Source: Staphylotrichum longicolle (lineage: Eukaryota; Ascomycota; Sordariomycetes; Sordariales; Chaetomiaceae). Taken from it: DNA of 64,000 nt. The translations under genes were made by a program, and so were the position numbers. This document shows positions 44,957-57,055 of this stretch, piece after piece (position 1 is the stretch's first letter; the number at the start of each line of letters is the position of its first letter). The stretch spans positions 1,860,001 to 1,924,000 of the forward strand of contig JAHCVI010000006.1 of the NCBI GenBank assembly GCA_019096155.1, read 5' to 3'. Below the pieces are notes generated by a model, which was given only the letters and a program-made list of their open reading frames with translations, made no database searches and was not told the origin of the DNA.

Positions 44957-46545
44957 ATGGCATCCCTCCCAACCGTCAACGGGGTGCCCGTCATCATGCC
45001 TCCGCCACCGGGTTACGTGGTGGACTTTGACAACCCACAGCGGAACAGCGTGACCCAGGCGTATTGGTTGTTTGGCGTCGGCAACTTTGTCTGCTTGCTG
45101 TTCATGCTGCAGCGGGTCTATGTCAGGGTGGTTCTACAACGCCGCGTGCAGTGGCTGGAGGATGGTAAGTCCATCACGCCTTTTCGCCAATGTTGCTTCT
45201 CCCTTAACTGACATGGACTCATCCGCAGTCCCGCTTGCGGTGGCCTATGTAAGCATGAGCTGCCAACATATTACCATTTATTCCCAGTGAGCCTTCCGGG
45301 TACGGGATCCAAGTCTTAACGCTCGACGCTTTTCTCGCAGGTATTTTCGGTGGCCTTGCAGGTGTTGATCCTCCGTATGCCGTTGCCCCCGACGCTCCAG
45401 CCCCCTGATGCCAAATACACGACCCTCTCTGACAGCACACGGCAGGCGACTTCATCCGCGGCATCATGGGCACCCACTCATGGGAGATGCCTCTCGACAA
45501 ATTCATGCTCTTTCTCCGCGCGTTGTACCAGCTCCCAATTCTCTACAACCCGGTACAGTGTGGCGCTAAACTCTCGCTGCTTCTCCTTTACCGCCGCCTG
45601 GCGCCGCAGCTCTGGTACAAAGTCACGGTCTGGTCAGTGGGCTTCGTGGTCGTCGGCTCATCAGTCGGCATCATGTTTGCCGCCATCTTTCCGTGCAAGC
45701 CAGTCCACGGTGCTTGGGACATCACCGTTGTCGACGTTGTCTGCATCGACCGTCCCGCTTTGTATCAGTGGACTGCCATCCTCGGGGCGGTTACAGACAT
45801 CCTGGTGCTGGCGGTTCCCATCCCCATTGTGGTGACTCTCCGCATCTCCCGGAAGCAGAAGGCCGCTCTCATCGCGGCGTTTAGCATTGGTGGCATGTGA
45901 GTTGGCTGGGCCCTGAAACGGATGGCATATCGTTACAGAGCTAACGGCATTCAACCGCAGCACTGCATTTACATCCATCATGCGGCTTGTCGCCCTCATC
46001 AACTCGATGGGCGATGTCGACCAGAGTTGGGGGGGAGGCCCCGTGCTTCTCTGGATGTAAGTAATTAATCCCCCTGTCCCCCCCTCATCCCCTCCCTCCT
46101 CTCGCCTCCTTGCAGCTTGTCAGACTAACTGACCTTTTCCCTCAGCTTTGCCGAAGCGAACATGTCATGCATCGCCGCCTCGCTGCCGACCGTCAAGCCC
46201 CTACTCAACCACCTGGCTCCACGTCTGCTCGGGTCCAGTTCAACCCCGAAATACCCCGTCAACAGCGGTTCGGGGTTGGCGAACCCCGACGCGCCGCCTA
46301 CGTTGGGGGGGACAGGCAACAGCAGCAGCGCATCCAAGACGCGTCGCGACAAGTACCAGCGCTTCCGCGACGACATCATGTACCCGCTCGAGACCGTTGT
46401 TGCGGCCGAAAGCGGTTCCGACTCGGGCTCGGACAGGGGCGGCGGCCAGCCCGGCGCCAACACCTCCCAGACAGCTATCGTGGCCGGGGACAGTGCCATC
46501 CTGCAGACCAAGACGACAACCGTCAAGTATGAGCGTCGGACGTGA
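44957..46545 (+). CDS. Fungal rhodopsin-domain (SAT4-type) integral membrane protein
   Basis: Six exons join in phase: 44957-45164, 45229-45248, 45341-45374, 45446-45896, 45961-46056 and 46146-46545, giving about 402 residues. Seven hydrophobic helices span about residues 30-300. The Cys-Gly-Ala-Lys-Leu-Ser-Leu-Leu segment in helix III, an Ile-Phe-Pro-Cys-Lys-Pro turn and the Ala-Glu-Ala-Asn motif before the tail are typical of the fungal rhodopsin-like family (PF20684). A hydrophilic Ser/Gly-rich tail follows. Unlike the gene at 34222-35990 it has no CFEM domain or signal peptide. It could be a sensor or a secondary-metabolite-associated membrane protein; its role is unknown. The two very small exons (20 and 34 bp) are the least certain part of the model. 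Confidence 0.8.
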
Positions 46546-48674
46546 TGGCAGCCGTGGTTGTCTTGGGCTTCTTACTCTTCAGACCAGTTCCAATAAACCA
46601 AGATATCAAGTTTGAAGGCATCCCAAAACGGACGAGTGTGCTATGTTGCATCATGCTCTGGCGGGGAGTTCTCTCCTAATCTGGAAGATATCTTGGATTT
46701 TGAAGACAAATGGGTGGCTGGCTTGCCTCGCCTGCTACTCTACCCGAAACTTGGCGCTAAACTTGGCCCTGCCCGTGACGTTGGCGACGCGGACTTGTGG
46801 TCCGCTCTCTAATCTCATCTGGGTGCGTCGTCGATGACAGATTTAGTGTGTGCTTAGCCTCAAAGAAAGTTTGGTTCGGCCTAATGCAATTCGGGTCAAC
46901 CCCTGGAAAGCAAGCACATGTTTCTGCGCGATTGGTTGTGATCGCCGACTTGAAGAGGGAGGCCGAGGTTTGCGAGATGAAGTCACATCCGCCAATGCTT
47001 GGTTGGTCCCTGGGCGCGGGCTTGCGGGTGGGCACGGCTCGGTTCCGGGTCGGTGGCCGCGGGATGGAGTGTCAAAACCAGCGAGAAACTTGAAGGCATG
47101 TGTCGTTTGTAATGCCGGCAGTTGAGAATTGCCGTTCTGGGACTTTGTCAGATGCCATTGCCCAAGAAGGAAAATACTCGTCGGATTTCGGCGAGATCCA
47201 GTTAACCTGTGCAATCGTGGTTCGCTTTCAGGACCAAAAAACCGACCAGGACCGACCCCAGTCCCAAATTAATAACAACGCGAACTTGTTCGTGAAGTGG
47301 AGACCGGAACAGTGACCCATTTTTTGAGCTCAAAGTGAGAAAATTGCGGAACCCAGGGTCCAGCGACCGAACCAGCGCTCGGAAATTCACCATGCTTGAT
47401 CCAACGCCCAAGTCCTCTTCTTCACCTCCCGAGCAACGCCCGAGCAAGCAATGAAAAAGAAAGCAAAAGCCGGTCAGACTTCCATCGACACCCACCCCGC
47501 CCGAGCGCCCGAAGGCAAGACCTCGAGAAAGCCGGGGTACAGATCATCGCCACTCTCTATACAGTCGCGGCACGAGGCCACGACCGCCGCCTTTGCAGGC
47601 AGGTCGAGAGTCAAAAAGGATCTCACTGTAGGGCGCCGAGGATATCGTTCATCAACCCGGGTGGGATCTGTGGCTCCTTTAGGGAACACAAAAGAGGACG
47701 AATACTATAGAAATGATTCTCTGAAGTATTGTCGACATGAAGAAAAAAAGAAGAAAAGAATACCCAAAGGCTGGCAGCGAGGAATTTGTTAAATAGGCGT
47801 TGTGTGAGGCCCGTGCACACCTGCAATTTTCCACATCGCAGGCGCTTGCACGTGACTCCCCCCCAGCTGAGTGGGGGTGATTCAGCATGGACTTCAGGAC
47901 GAAAAATCTCCGCCCAAAGTCCACGGCATCTCCCAGGTCTGGACGTCGATGTCCCGAAGTCAGTTCGCGGAAGTCCCGCCACTCGTTCAAAGAAAGGCGG
48001 AAGGACCCAAGGGGCACTTGCCTCATGGCCACACCTTCCCGTTCGATGGAGTTGGGCTGTTTTTGGAACAGTAAACCCTTGAACACTGCGCTCCTCCTGC
48101 AGTTCGCACCATTCTGATGCTCAATTAGCCGAGTTGGGCTCATGCAAGGGATCTCAGGCACATCACAGGACGGGCTGCACGGAGGCCTCGCTTCCTGTAT
48201 GCAATGCCAAACGGCTCATATGCAGGCCCCAGTCTGTTACTTTGTTTGCGACGCAAACACCCTTTTGTTCCTCGTCCAATCATGGCCACCTGCACTGTGG
48301 TTTTGTGCTGTGCCTGCACGAGGCCTGCAACCCTCAGAAATTGGCCACCCAATTGAGCCCCTGAGCCAGTGCCCGCAACGGCGGGAATGTGAACAAGCTT
48401 TTCGCCAATCGCTTCCCGTCCTTGGCTGACGAAGCGAGATGCGATGACCCAGCCACATGCACTTTTTTTGGGCATGGTCTGGGGCAGTGCCTCCTCCCTG
48501 TGCGCTCCCAACTGGACCTTCCCTTCAAAGGACCCTTCATCTGCGTGGCTGCATATTGACTGCCTGAATCTTATTCCATTCCAGGTGCTCATCGTTGAAT
48601 TGCAGGCAATCACGTAAAAATCCATCGCCCAGACCGTGGTCGACGCCGTCAGCGAATAACCACCATTGCTGACC
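46546..48674. other. Gene-poor interval
   Basis: About 2.1 kb. A 113-codon ATG frame at 47451-47792 encodes a basic, low-complexity peptide without family resemblance and is not called. I see no repeat or RNA signal. Confidence 0.45.
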
Positions 48675-50015
48675 ATGCAAGACGATGCGGCAATTGAGAT
48701 GATGCCACGGCACAAGAGCCGGCGGGCGGCCGACATTGAGACGGACTACCAACCTGTCAACTGGAAGAGGTTATTTCTGACTCCCAAGTATCTCGGTACG
48801 TGCCTCCCGTCGCTTTCCCCGTGGGAAACCCCCTCAACCCCGCAGCAACCCGAAGCTGACCACCCGCCAACCAGCCTGCTGGGCCGTCGCCATTATCGCC
48901 CTCGTTCTCACAGTCATCCTCACCATCCGCCATGACCAGGTCGTTGCGGTAGGCACACTCCCACCCACAAACCGGGCAACCGGTCGGGTAACCGGGCGGA
49001 ACTGACAATCTGCACGACAGTACCTGCGACCGTGGTCAGAAAAAGTACGAGACCTGCCGGCAGGGTGGTTGATACCGATCGCCATTCTCATTATCATCTC
49101 GTTCCCCCCTCTGTTTGGTCACGAGCTCATAGCCCTCCTTTGCGGGGTGGTATACGGGCTGTGGGTCGGGTTCGGCATCGTAGCGGCGGGAACCTTTCTC
49201 GGCGAGCGTACGTGACAGCGTGTCTTTCTCGTATCACGCTCTACAAAGACAGAGTGAGAGAAAACGCTGACAGCAACCGCGTTTGCACCTGGCGCGTTCA
49301 AGTACCTTTTCGCCGCAAGCCGAAAGCTCGAGCGCACCAACCTCACTAACGGCGCGCTTGCGTCTCACCCGACGGTGGTGGGTAAGGTCTCCCACCCCCC
49401 CCTCACCCATCCACACCGCCCCCCATCCCCCCGCCATCCTCCTCATCTTCTCCACCGCCGTCTTCTCCCCCTTCTGACGTCAACTTCTTTGCCCTCGCCC
49501 TCGCCACCCTCCTGACCCTCCCCAAGCAAATCTTCCTCGTCTACCTGGGCGTGCTGCTCCTCCAGGATCAGCCCGACCACTCGGCCAAGAACATCGTCTT
49601 CGGCGTCGCCTTCGCCGTCACCATCGTCATGGCCGTGTACATCTGGTACAAGATGCGGCAGATCAAGCGGGTGCTGCTCGCCGAGCAGGCCGAGCGGCGG
49701 AAGCGCGGGGTGGGGGGCGCCGGCGCCGGCGGCGGAGTGGGCCACGGTGATGAGGTGGAGGATGAGGGTGCGGATTCGGAAGGGAGGGGTCTGCTGCTTG
49801 TGAGCGGTAGTGGTGTGGGGGGCACGAGGGAGAGGGACTTTGAGGCGATTGGGCGCGAGGAGGCGGATATTGGGGTTGTGGGGAGGAATGACAGGAGGGA
49901 TCTGGCTGTGGGGGAGACGCAGGGGCCGCAGTACCGAGAGGACTTTGAGTATCAGGGGTTGGGAGGGCCTGGTCAGGTTGGCAAGGGGGCTGTGAAGGAG
50001 CAGGCCTGGGTATGA
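48675..50015 (+). CDS. TVP38/TMEM64-like (DedA-superfamily) membrane protein, frame disturbed
   Basis: Exons 48675-48795, 48875-48948, 49021-49207 and 49274-49381 join in phase and give a short cytoplasmic N-terminus, TM helices and the family block with Phe-Pro-Pro-Leu-Phe-Gly-His-Glu (the DedA/SNARE-associated hairpin) and Lys-Leu-Glu-Arg-Thr-Asn-Leu. The gene resumes clearly near 49480 with Leu-Thr-Leu-Pro-Lys-Gln, a TM helix and a charged Gly-rich tail to 50015. Between about 49382 and 49480 the expected Ser-Thr-Ala-Val-Phe-Ser segment lies in a different frame from the sequence that follows, and no AG acceptor is available to splice it out. Either one or more indels in the C-rich tract are sequence errors, or the gene is damaged. 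Yeast TVP38 is a Golgi membrane protein; relatives are lipid scramblases. Confidence 0.7.
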
Positions 50016-50362
50016 TTGAGGTCTCTGTGTTATGAATGGTCCGACACTGTGTGCATGGATCGTTGCATCTTTGCGCTGACGGCGAGGGTGAATGGGTTTG
50101 GGTTTGGCGGACGAGGGGAAACGGCTGGCGTTTTGGCGTTGATATTGGAAACCGGGAGACTGTCAGGCATCATTACTCGTCAAAGACACACATGCTTTAG
50201 TCTTAGTTTTCCATGATTAATTCACGAAGCATAGTTGGACAAGAACTGGAGACGTCACAGGGACCTGGAAATGGAGAATGAAATCCATTCACACATGGAC
50301 TGCACCCAAACATTGGACACGCGTCCCAGCCTTGCGCCTACCCCACCAGACCTAATTAATCA
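50016..50362. other. Intergenic, convergent
   Basis: About 350 bp of 3' flanks. No gene is seen. Confidence 0.5.
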
Positions 50363-51847
50363 CTACAACTTCGCCGCATCCTTATAATGTTGCGTAAAAT
50401 CATACCGCAGTTCCATCGGCATCATCAACAATTCCTTCAAAAACGCCTCGTCCGACTTGCCCTTCTTCAACAGCTGCATGAACTCGTCCCTCTCGAACCT
50501 CGTCGCCGGGTCCTTGTCCGACACCCGGCGGAAGTTCTCGGACGACACGGGGTTGATGATGGTCTGGTACTTTTCGATGCGCTTCTCCGAGTACAGGTCG
50601 AGGATCGACTCGTCCGCCTTGCCGTCCCATATCCCCGACAGACACTCGTACAAGCCGCCGACGTCGACAAAGCCGCCCGTGATGCCCATGCCGCCCCAGG
50701 GGTTGCACAGGTGCGCGGCGTCGGCGGCGAGCAGGACCCGGCCGACGCGGAACTTGGGGGCGCACCGCTGGTGCATCTTGTATGGCGAGAAGTTGACGAT
50801 CTTGTACTCGTCGGGCTTGGGGTGGCCGGGCAGGATGGTCTCGAACTTCCAGGGCTGGCGCTTCAGGTACTCTTCGCGGGACAGGCCGGGGGTTTCGCCG
50901 TAGGTGATGCGGTAGAGGCCGTCGCGGGTGATTCGGGCGGCCATCTGTGTGCTTGTCAGCAGGCGTGTCTCAAACGGTGTGGGTGAAAAGGATTTCTTAC
51001 AAAGAAATGCTCCGGGTGGATGATGAAGTTGGCGTCGTCCCAAACCAAACTCTTCTCAAAGTCGTAGTACGTCTGCCAGATCAATTAGGTCAGGACACTC
51101 ATCCCATCCTTCGAGACTGCAATACTCACATTTGTCGCAATGATCTGCGCATCCCACGTGAACCCTGGGAACTCATCCCCAAACAGCGACCGCCTGACGA
51201 TACTATTCGCCCCGTCACACCCGACCACATAATCCGCCCTCACCATCTTCTTCTCCCCGCTTACGCCCGCCTCCACCTCACACCACGCCCCCTCCGCATC
51301 CTGCCCGACCGCGACCACCTTGTGCTCCCACTCCACCACCCCGCCATACTTGTCCACCACCTCCTCCAACATCAACGCATCCAGATCCTGCAGCGACAGA
51401 CAGTGCGTCCGCAGGTCCATCCCGTCCACATCGCTCATCACCTTCTTCCCGTTGAACCCGGCCATGTAGGAGTGGTCGGCCGGGTAGCGCCAGCACATGG
51501 TGTCGAGCACCATCCCCCGCTCGCGGATCTTGTCGGCGATGCCGGCGCGGACGAACTCCGGGATGGCGGGGGCGCCGTAGTGGGCGGCGCGCGGCTGGGC
51601 GTCCAGCTCGGCGGCCGCTTCGAGGATGTGCACGGGGATGCCGTGCTTGGCGAGGAGGAGGGCGAGGAGGAGGCCCGAGGGGCCGGCGCCTACTATGAGG
51701 ACCTGTTGAGGGTGGGAAAGATGGTGTGTTAGTGGGGAGGGAGTATCTTGATAGGTGGGAATGAGATGGGGAGTATATCGGGGGCTATTATTGGGTGGGT
51801 GTGGGGGAACTTACTTTGGAGAAGGGGCGTTTTGTTGCATTTGTCAT
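50363..51847 (-). CDS. FAD-dependent aromatic-ring monooxygenase (PF01494 type)
   Basis: Four minus-strand exons in phase: 51847-51815, 51702-51130, 51072-51001 and 50944-50363, about 419 residues. The N-terminal dinucleotide-binding motif Val-Gly-Ala-Gly-Pro-Ser-Gly lies just after the first intron. The Gly-Cys-Asp-Gly-Ala-Asn motif (FAD/NADPH contact) is near residue 160 and the second FAD motif Ala-Ala-Asp-Ala-Ala-His near residue 285. Together these identify a group A flavoprotein hydroxylase such as those acting on phenols, salicylate or polyketides. The substrate is not readable. The protein is complete and lacks a C-terminal thioredoxin-like extension found in phenol hydroxylases. Introns have standard GTAAGT, GTGAGT and GTAAGA donors. 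No biosynthetic core gene is nearby. Confidence 0.86.
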
Positions 51848-52645
51848 GGTGGTGGTCTGGTGCTTCATTCACTGTGACAAGAGTGACCACTGGAAGAAGG
51901 GACAGAGATAATGGGCAAGTGAACAATGGAGTTGACGATCTGGGTCCGTTGGGACTTATGATCCCTTGTTGTGCTGCTGCTTCCCCGCACCCGGCGGACG
52001 GGAATTAGGGAGCAGCTCAGCAGCTAGCACTGCAACGCTGCAACGGAACGAGCCAAGGGACCACCTCATGCAATCGCACGGTCGGGCCCGGGGTCATACG
52101 GCGGACGGGATGCATTCATTGTGGCACTGCAGTTGTGGTGGTGGTGTCGGGGCCGTTGTTTTATTGCCGCCAGCTCCACTCACGGTCGAGCGCAGTTGTG
52201 CAACATTGCTTGAAGCTGTGGTGGAATGGAGGTTGTGCGGGGAAGAGCTGGGGTCGTCGATCGTTGGGGTCGGCAGACGACAGCCGGGAAGGTGGGGAGT
52301 TCCATTGTGAACGAACTCTCTTGCCAGATGGGGTTCGTTGGGATGGAAAGCGACTTCCATTGGAAAGGGCAAATACACAGCACGGATCGAATCACGCAAG
52401 GCAGAAGAAGGCTCGCTCGACTTCTGCCTGTTTAGATTTCACACAAGGCAAGATCAAATTTTCTGGCCAATAAAATAATTGTCAATTTACCCAACACAAT
52501 CTATGTCTAGTACTCAGTCCAACCTCATCTCAAAGCAAACAAAGCAAACAGACCGACCGACCGACCCACTGACTTACCGACTGACTAAGGCAGAAACCCC
52601 ACCACATATGAGACCCGCGTTCTACTCTTAGCGTCCGTCACCTAA
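51848..52645. other. Intergenic
   Basis: About 800 bp between the monooxygenase promoter and the 3' end of the next gene. A (CCGA)-type tetranucleotide run lies near 52550-52565. No gene is seen. Confidence 0.5.
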
Positions 52646-55317
52646 TCATATTGCCTCAAAAGACGACGAGTCCAGGCCGTATTTTGCCGACAACCTATGC
52701 CCATGTTCTCTTACCTTGTACAAGGGAATCTTTGACGAGGGATGGGGGCCGTGGATGAGGATACCCTCCCCGGTCGACAAAGCTTCGGCGGTTTCGCCAA
52801 TAGGAGTAAATCTCATGGCCGAACCATACCCTGGGACCGACTTGAACCCAAGAGCGCTCATCGCGTAGACAAACTCCCTCCATTCGAGTTCGCCGGGGAG
52901 GTCCCTGGTGTCTTTGGAGTGAAAGAGCAAGCGCATGACCTTCACTGACCTTGCCTTGAGCTTGAAGACGGGTTTGGGCGGCGGCACATTCGCCGCCTCC
53001 TGCTCCACTGGGGTCTCCTCAGCCTTGTTTGGGTCGCCCACTCCTCGGGTCTTGACTTTGTCCTTCTTCTCGGCCGTGTCGTCTTCCGTTGATTTGGGCA
53101 CGCCCACGTCTTGGCCAGGGCCGAGGGACAGTTGGCCAAAGGGGAGAACCTGCTCGAGGGGAAGGGGAGCTTTGCCCTTGTTGGGGCGACTCTTGGGTAC
53201 CGGCTCAACCCAGTCTGGAGTCCTGTAAAGTTTACGAGACTCCAACGACGCGAGGTTCCGAATCGTTTGCCCCAACACCTTGTCGTTCTCCCCGATGGCC
53301 TTGTCAAACTCTTCCCAGAACTTGTCCAGATGAGCCTCTGCCTGCTGCATGGCCATTGTGGATTCCTTCGTCATCCTCGCCCGCCGAGTCGGAACCGTAC
53401 CCATCACACTGTCTGCATACTTCCCGAGATCCTTGAACGTCTCAGACTCTATAATTCGCTTCAGCGAGCTGTACAGCATTATGATAGGCATGGTATCGAG
53501 CAACTCTGTTGCTTCGTCCCACAAAGGCCCCTTCAGGGTCTGGTGTTCGAACCCTGGCCCGAAATGGGGCATAAAAACGTTGGGCCGGAAGCATTTGAGC
53601 TGGGACCGCAGGTCGACGAGGACACCCGTTCGCCCCATGGTATCAGCCGCATGCGTGGATAGCAGCTTCTCGTACCGCTTTTCCGTCTCCACCAGGCGCT
53701 GGATCTCGATGAGAACATCGTCCATGTTGATACTGGGAGCATAGGCCTCACTTCTCGGGAGGTGGGTGGCCGCTTGAATAATCAACCAGTACAGGGGCTC
53801 GCGGCCCATCGGTTCCTTGGACAACCAGTTTCTGGTCCCCTCAGGACGATAGAAGCGGTCACGGTACGATGGATTGGTAACCAGCGCTGCGAGAAGCCGC
53901 GCGGTAACTCGCTTCAGCATCACGTTGTCAATAAAGTACCGCACCGCAAAAAGCAGCTTGAAGTAATCGTCTTGGGGCTGCAGTTCGGGCCTGGCCTTGA
54001 GATACTCGTCGCTCGGTTCCTCAGCGACAACCCGCTCCAACAAGGAAACCATCGCCTCCCATTCAAGGGGAGTACAAGACGTCCCTCAGCAGCTTCTTCA
54101 CCGACACGTTCAGAAAGAAATGGTCGGGCTTGGAAACGTCCGGATGCACTCGCCCCAAGAGGTCTTTGAAGTTATCAAACGAATGTTCCATGGAGCACTC
54201 CACGGAAGTGAAAAAGTAGAACGGGTCTTCTCTCAGGGCCCTGACGCGCTCCCGGGCCTCATCGAGGGCAGCTTTGGCCAGGTCCAGCGCACCCGGGAGG
54301 TCAACAAGCCCCTGGGGGAGCATGTAGGGCCGCCCAGACGAGGCCGTCGGTGGGCTGGTCATGCGCAGGAAGCGGCTCGGGCTCGGGCTGGACGGGTATG
54401 CTGTCGTCGTCAAGCTTGTCGATCATGTCGTGCATGATGAGCTCGCAGCACTTCTGTAGGAAGATGAGAATCCGCGCCTGGACCTCCAGAACATACACGC
54501 CGTCACTCACAGCTATCTTGCTTCCGTCGACAATGCCCACCATCTCGTGGTAGCTGAAGTCCTTGGTGACGCGACCGTAGTTTTCTGACGAAACATCACT
54601 GCTCAGATCAACAGCAAAGGGGTTCAACAGCTCGAATGGCAGTACGTTGAAGTGGAGCCCAGGCCGTACCGAATCCAGGTCGGAGAGGGCAAACCTGGAA
54701 GGTTCGTTACGGCCCCGGGCGTTGAGCAAGCGCAGCAACGTCCTACCTGTGGTTAAATCCTCAAAGTTCATGTGAGGCAGGATGAAGTGGCACCGCTCAT
54801 ATTGCTGAGCGGCACCGACAGTATGAATAGACGACGCACCGGCAGCTAGGAGAGACTGTAGATCGGGTCGGTGTGATTCCGCCAGCTTGTCCCACGTCCA
54901 CGCCGCACTGATCACCTTCCTCCTTGCATCCGGTCTTTTTTTTGCCCAGCGTCTGCGGATGTCGGGCTCGAACTTGGTCAGGATCTTCTGCAGCTTCAGA
55001 AAGCTTTCGGAAATGAATCCGCCATGTTCCTCCGCCTGGACGAATCCCATCGGCCGTTCATTGATGCGCAGACCAAAAATGTTTGCTAGTCTCCTCTTCT
55101 CTGCGTCGTTGACGTGAATGTAGAGGCACCGGAAGGCTAACCTGTCCCCGTTCGTCCATCGTTGGAAGCATTTCGGGATGCCGGGTTCGCTGCGAGAGTT
55201 GCGAATCGTGCCAAACTCCTGAACCGAAACCCAGGCAGTGTGATTTTCCAGAAAGTGCCTGCGGTACTCTGGGTCCTCCCAGTTTCCCACCGGGAGCGGG
55301 TTTGACATGATGGGCAA
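52646..55317 (-). pseudogene. Fungal hypothetical protein with small C-terminal GS/PHP domain; frame broken twice
   Basis: Three consecutive frames (55317-54301, 54413-54063, 54052-52646) read as one protein of about 880 residues when compared by pattern with a common Pezizomycotina family: an N-terminal region, a helical centre with Arg-Glu-Asp-Pro-x-Tyr-Phe near 54215, and a C-terminal block (about 52900-52660) with Gly-Ser near a Phe-Thr-Pro and a His-x-Pro-His-Pro motif. That block vaguely recalls the HicA fold, but no function is established. The frame changes near 54325 and 54062, both beside C runs, and no canonical introns explain them. True decay or single-base sequence errors are both possible. 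The start ATG at 55317 is plausible but not decisive. Confidence 0.6.
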
Positions 55318-57055
55318 GTCTCTCGATGTCGATATCTTGTAGAGCGTGCGATGAGGGTTTGGAAATTCTAGCCCATCGGTAAGGGCGTCTGCTTTTAAAT
55401 AGTGCAGTTGCAGGACTAACGGAAGCGCCTGTCCATAATCAAGCCAGCCTTCAAGTTAAAAAATAGTGATGGTGCTTCTTACACAAGAATCCGACAATCT
55501 CAGTCCGCGCCAAGGACAGGACCAACCTGGAGGTACCTTTACATACATGGCCTCAAACGCCAAGCTACTGCTCAGCACCCAGTACATGACTTGCGAGATG
55601 TCTCAACGTATCTGCTGCGTGATTTACAAGACCTGCCAGTTTCTACAGCTCTTGACCTGCGCAACAGCCTCTCCCAATTGACACAGTTGCCAACTAAAGA
55701 ACGTGATTAAACTAACATGCGCTCCGAGTCGCTCTATTCCGAGCCAACCGAGTACAGGCACTTGATTTGGCCTCCGAGCTATCAAGCGACGCAAACCAGA
55801 CAAAGCCGAGTACCTTGGCCGGATCCGGAGGTACTGGTACCTCGAAGCAAACAGTCTGCTTACCAAGGCAGGTACCGCGACACTTCCCGAACACAAAGAA
55901 CGGAGGAAATGGTCAATAGCATTGTCTGCAGAAAACTGTCGATATACAATAAACAAGACATGAGTTGGGCATAGTGAAGGGGAAATGTATCCCTGTCTTG
56001 GTTTCAGGGGTAAGCCCTCGTCCATGGACAGCACTTCCAAGTAATGTACATTTTCAACACTACCTAGTTACGGGGTCTAACACAAAACTAGGCATAGAGT
56101 GATACGCACAATGCATGTATCGCATGCTGAAAGGCCCTGGACGATGGTTGCGATCAACATTGGAAGCAAACAAAACAAGTGCCTGCTCGAGTTGCAACAC
56201 CGGATTGCCGATGCCCCTGCAAAGACACGCCACAAACGGGGAAAGGAACCGAATCTGATATTCTCTCTATAACTTTAGTCATAAACGAATACTCAAAACC
56301 CTGATGACCGTTCCTTCGTGAATGAAGAACTACCTGGGATGAGGAGACGTTGCGGGCACGACTAGGAGCCCGAGGACATTGGCTCCACAAAAGAACGGAG
56401 TGGGCGAACAACACAAAAGGAGCAAGGGAAAAAAAGAAGAAAGAGGAAGAATACAGAAAGAGCATCGATGAGAGCAGAACACGGTGGTTTCTGCTGCCTC
56501 CTGGTCAAGACAGTCCAGGTCCTTACCCATCAAGAACAGGAATCGGATGGTCTAAAACCATTCTGAGTGGCCGTGTTGATCAGAAGCGGCGGCGTTGGGT
56601 TCTGGTACCGACAACAAGTTCTCGAAGTCTTCATCGGACAATGGCTTAAACCAAAAAAAAGTTCAGAGATTCCAGATCGAGGTCGAGGAACTCAGGGGCA
56701 GCATCGGCCATTGACCCTGACTCCGGAGGGTCTGTATCCTCCGGAAGGACCAAATCAGAGGCAGGGTTCTCAAAGAATCCAAGTTCAAGCCGGCCGTCGA
56801 CTCTAACCCAAATAGCTCTGTGTCCCCTGCAGCGGTGACTGGATTTTGGTCAGAGAACGCGAATGCTCCAAGATCCATCATGTCAACAGTTAAACCTAAT
56901 TCAAGGGAACAGGTATCTCTTGGAAGGCCTGGGTTTGGGTTAAAGTGGCCACAGAGCCCGAGGTTTGAGTCAGATATTGACAGTGAAGTAAGGACATGCC
57001 TGGAAAAGTCCTGATCCCCAGAGAGACCAGTGTCCAAGGCCGGGAACCCACTGTT
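55318..57055. other. Gene-poor interval with a tRNA-like D arm
   Basis: About 1.7 kb without a supportable gene. At 55369-55386 lies a D-arm-like hairpin (GCCC, loop ATCGGTAA, GGGC preceded by TA), described as a finding. The remaining open frames lack ATG starts or family features. Confidence 0.4.

Noticed and set aside
47451..47792. 113-codon ATG frame encoding a basic peptide
   Set aside because: Low complexity, no homology pattern, and other frames nearby are of similar length by chance.
53541..53560. B-box-like GTTCGAACCC suggesting a tRNA
   Set aside because: It lies inside a coding frame, with no A box or cloverleaf around it. The same holds for a similar sequence near 23090.
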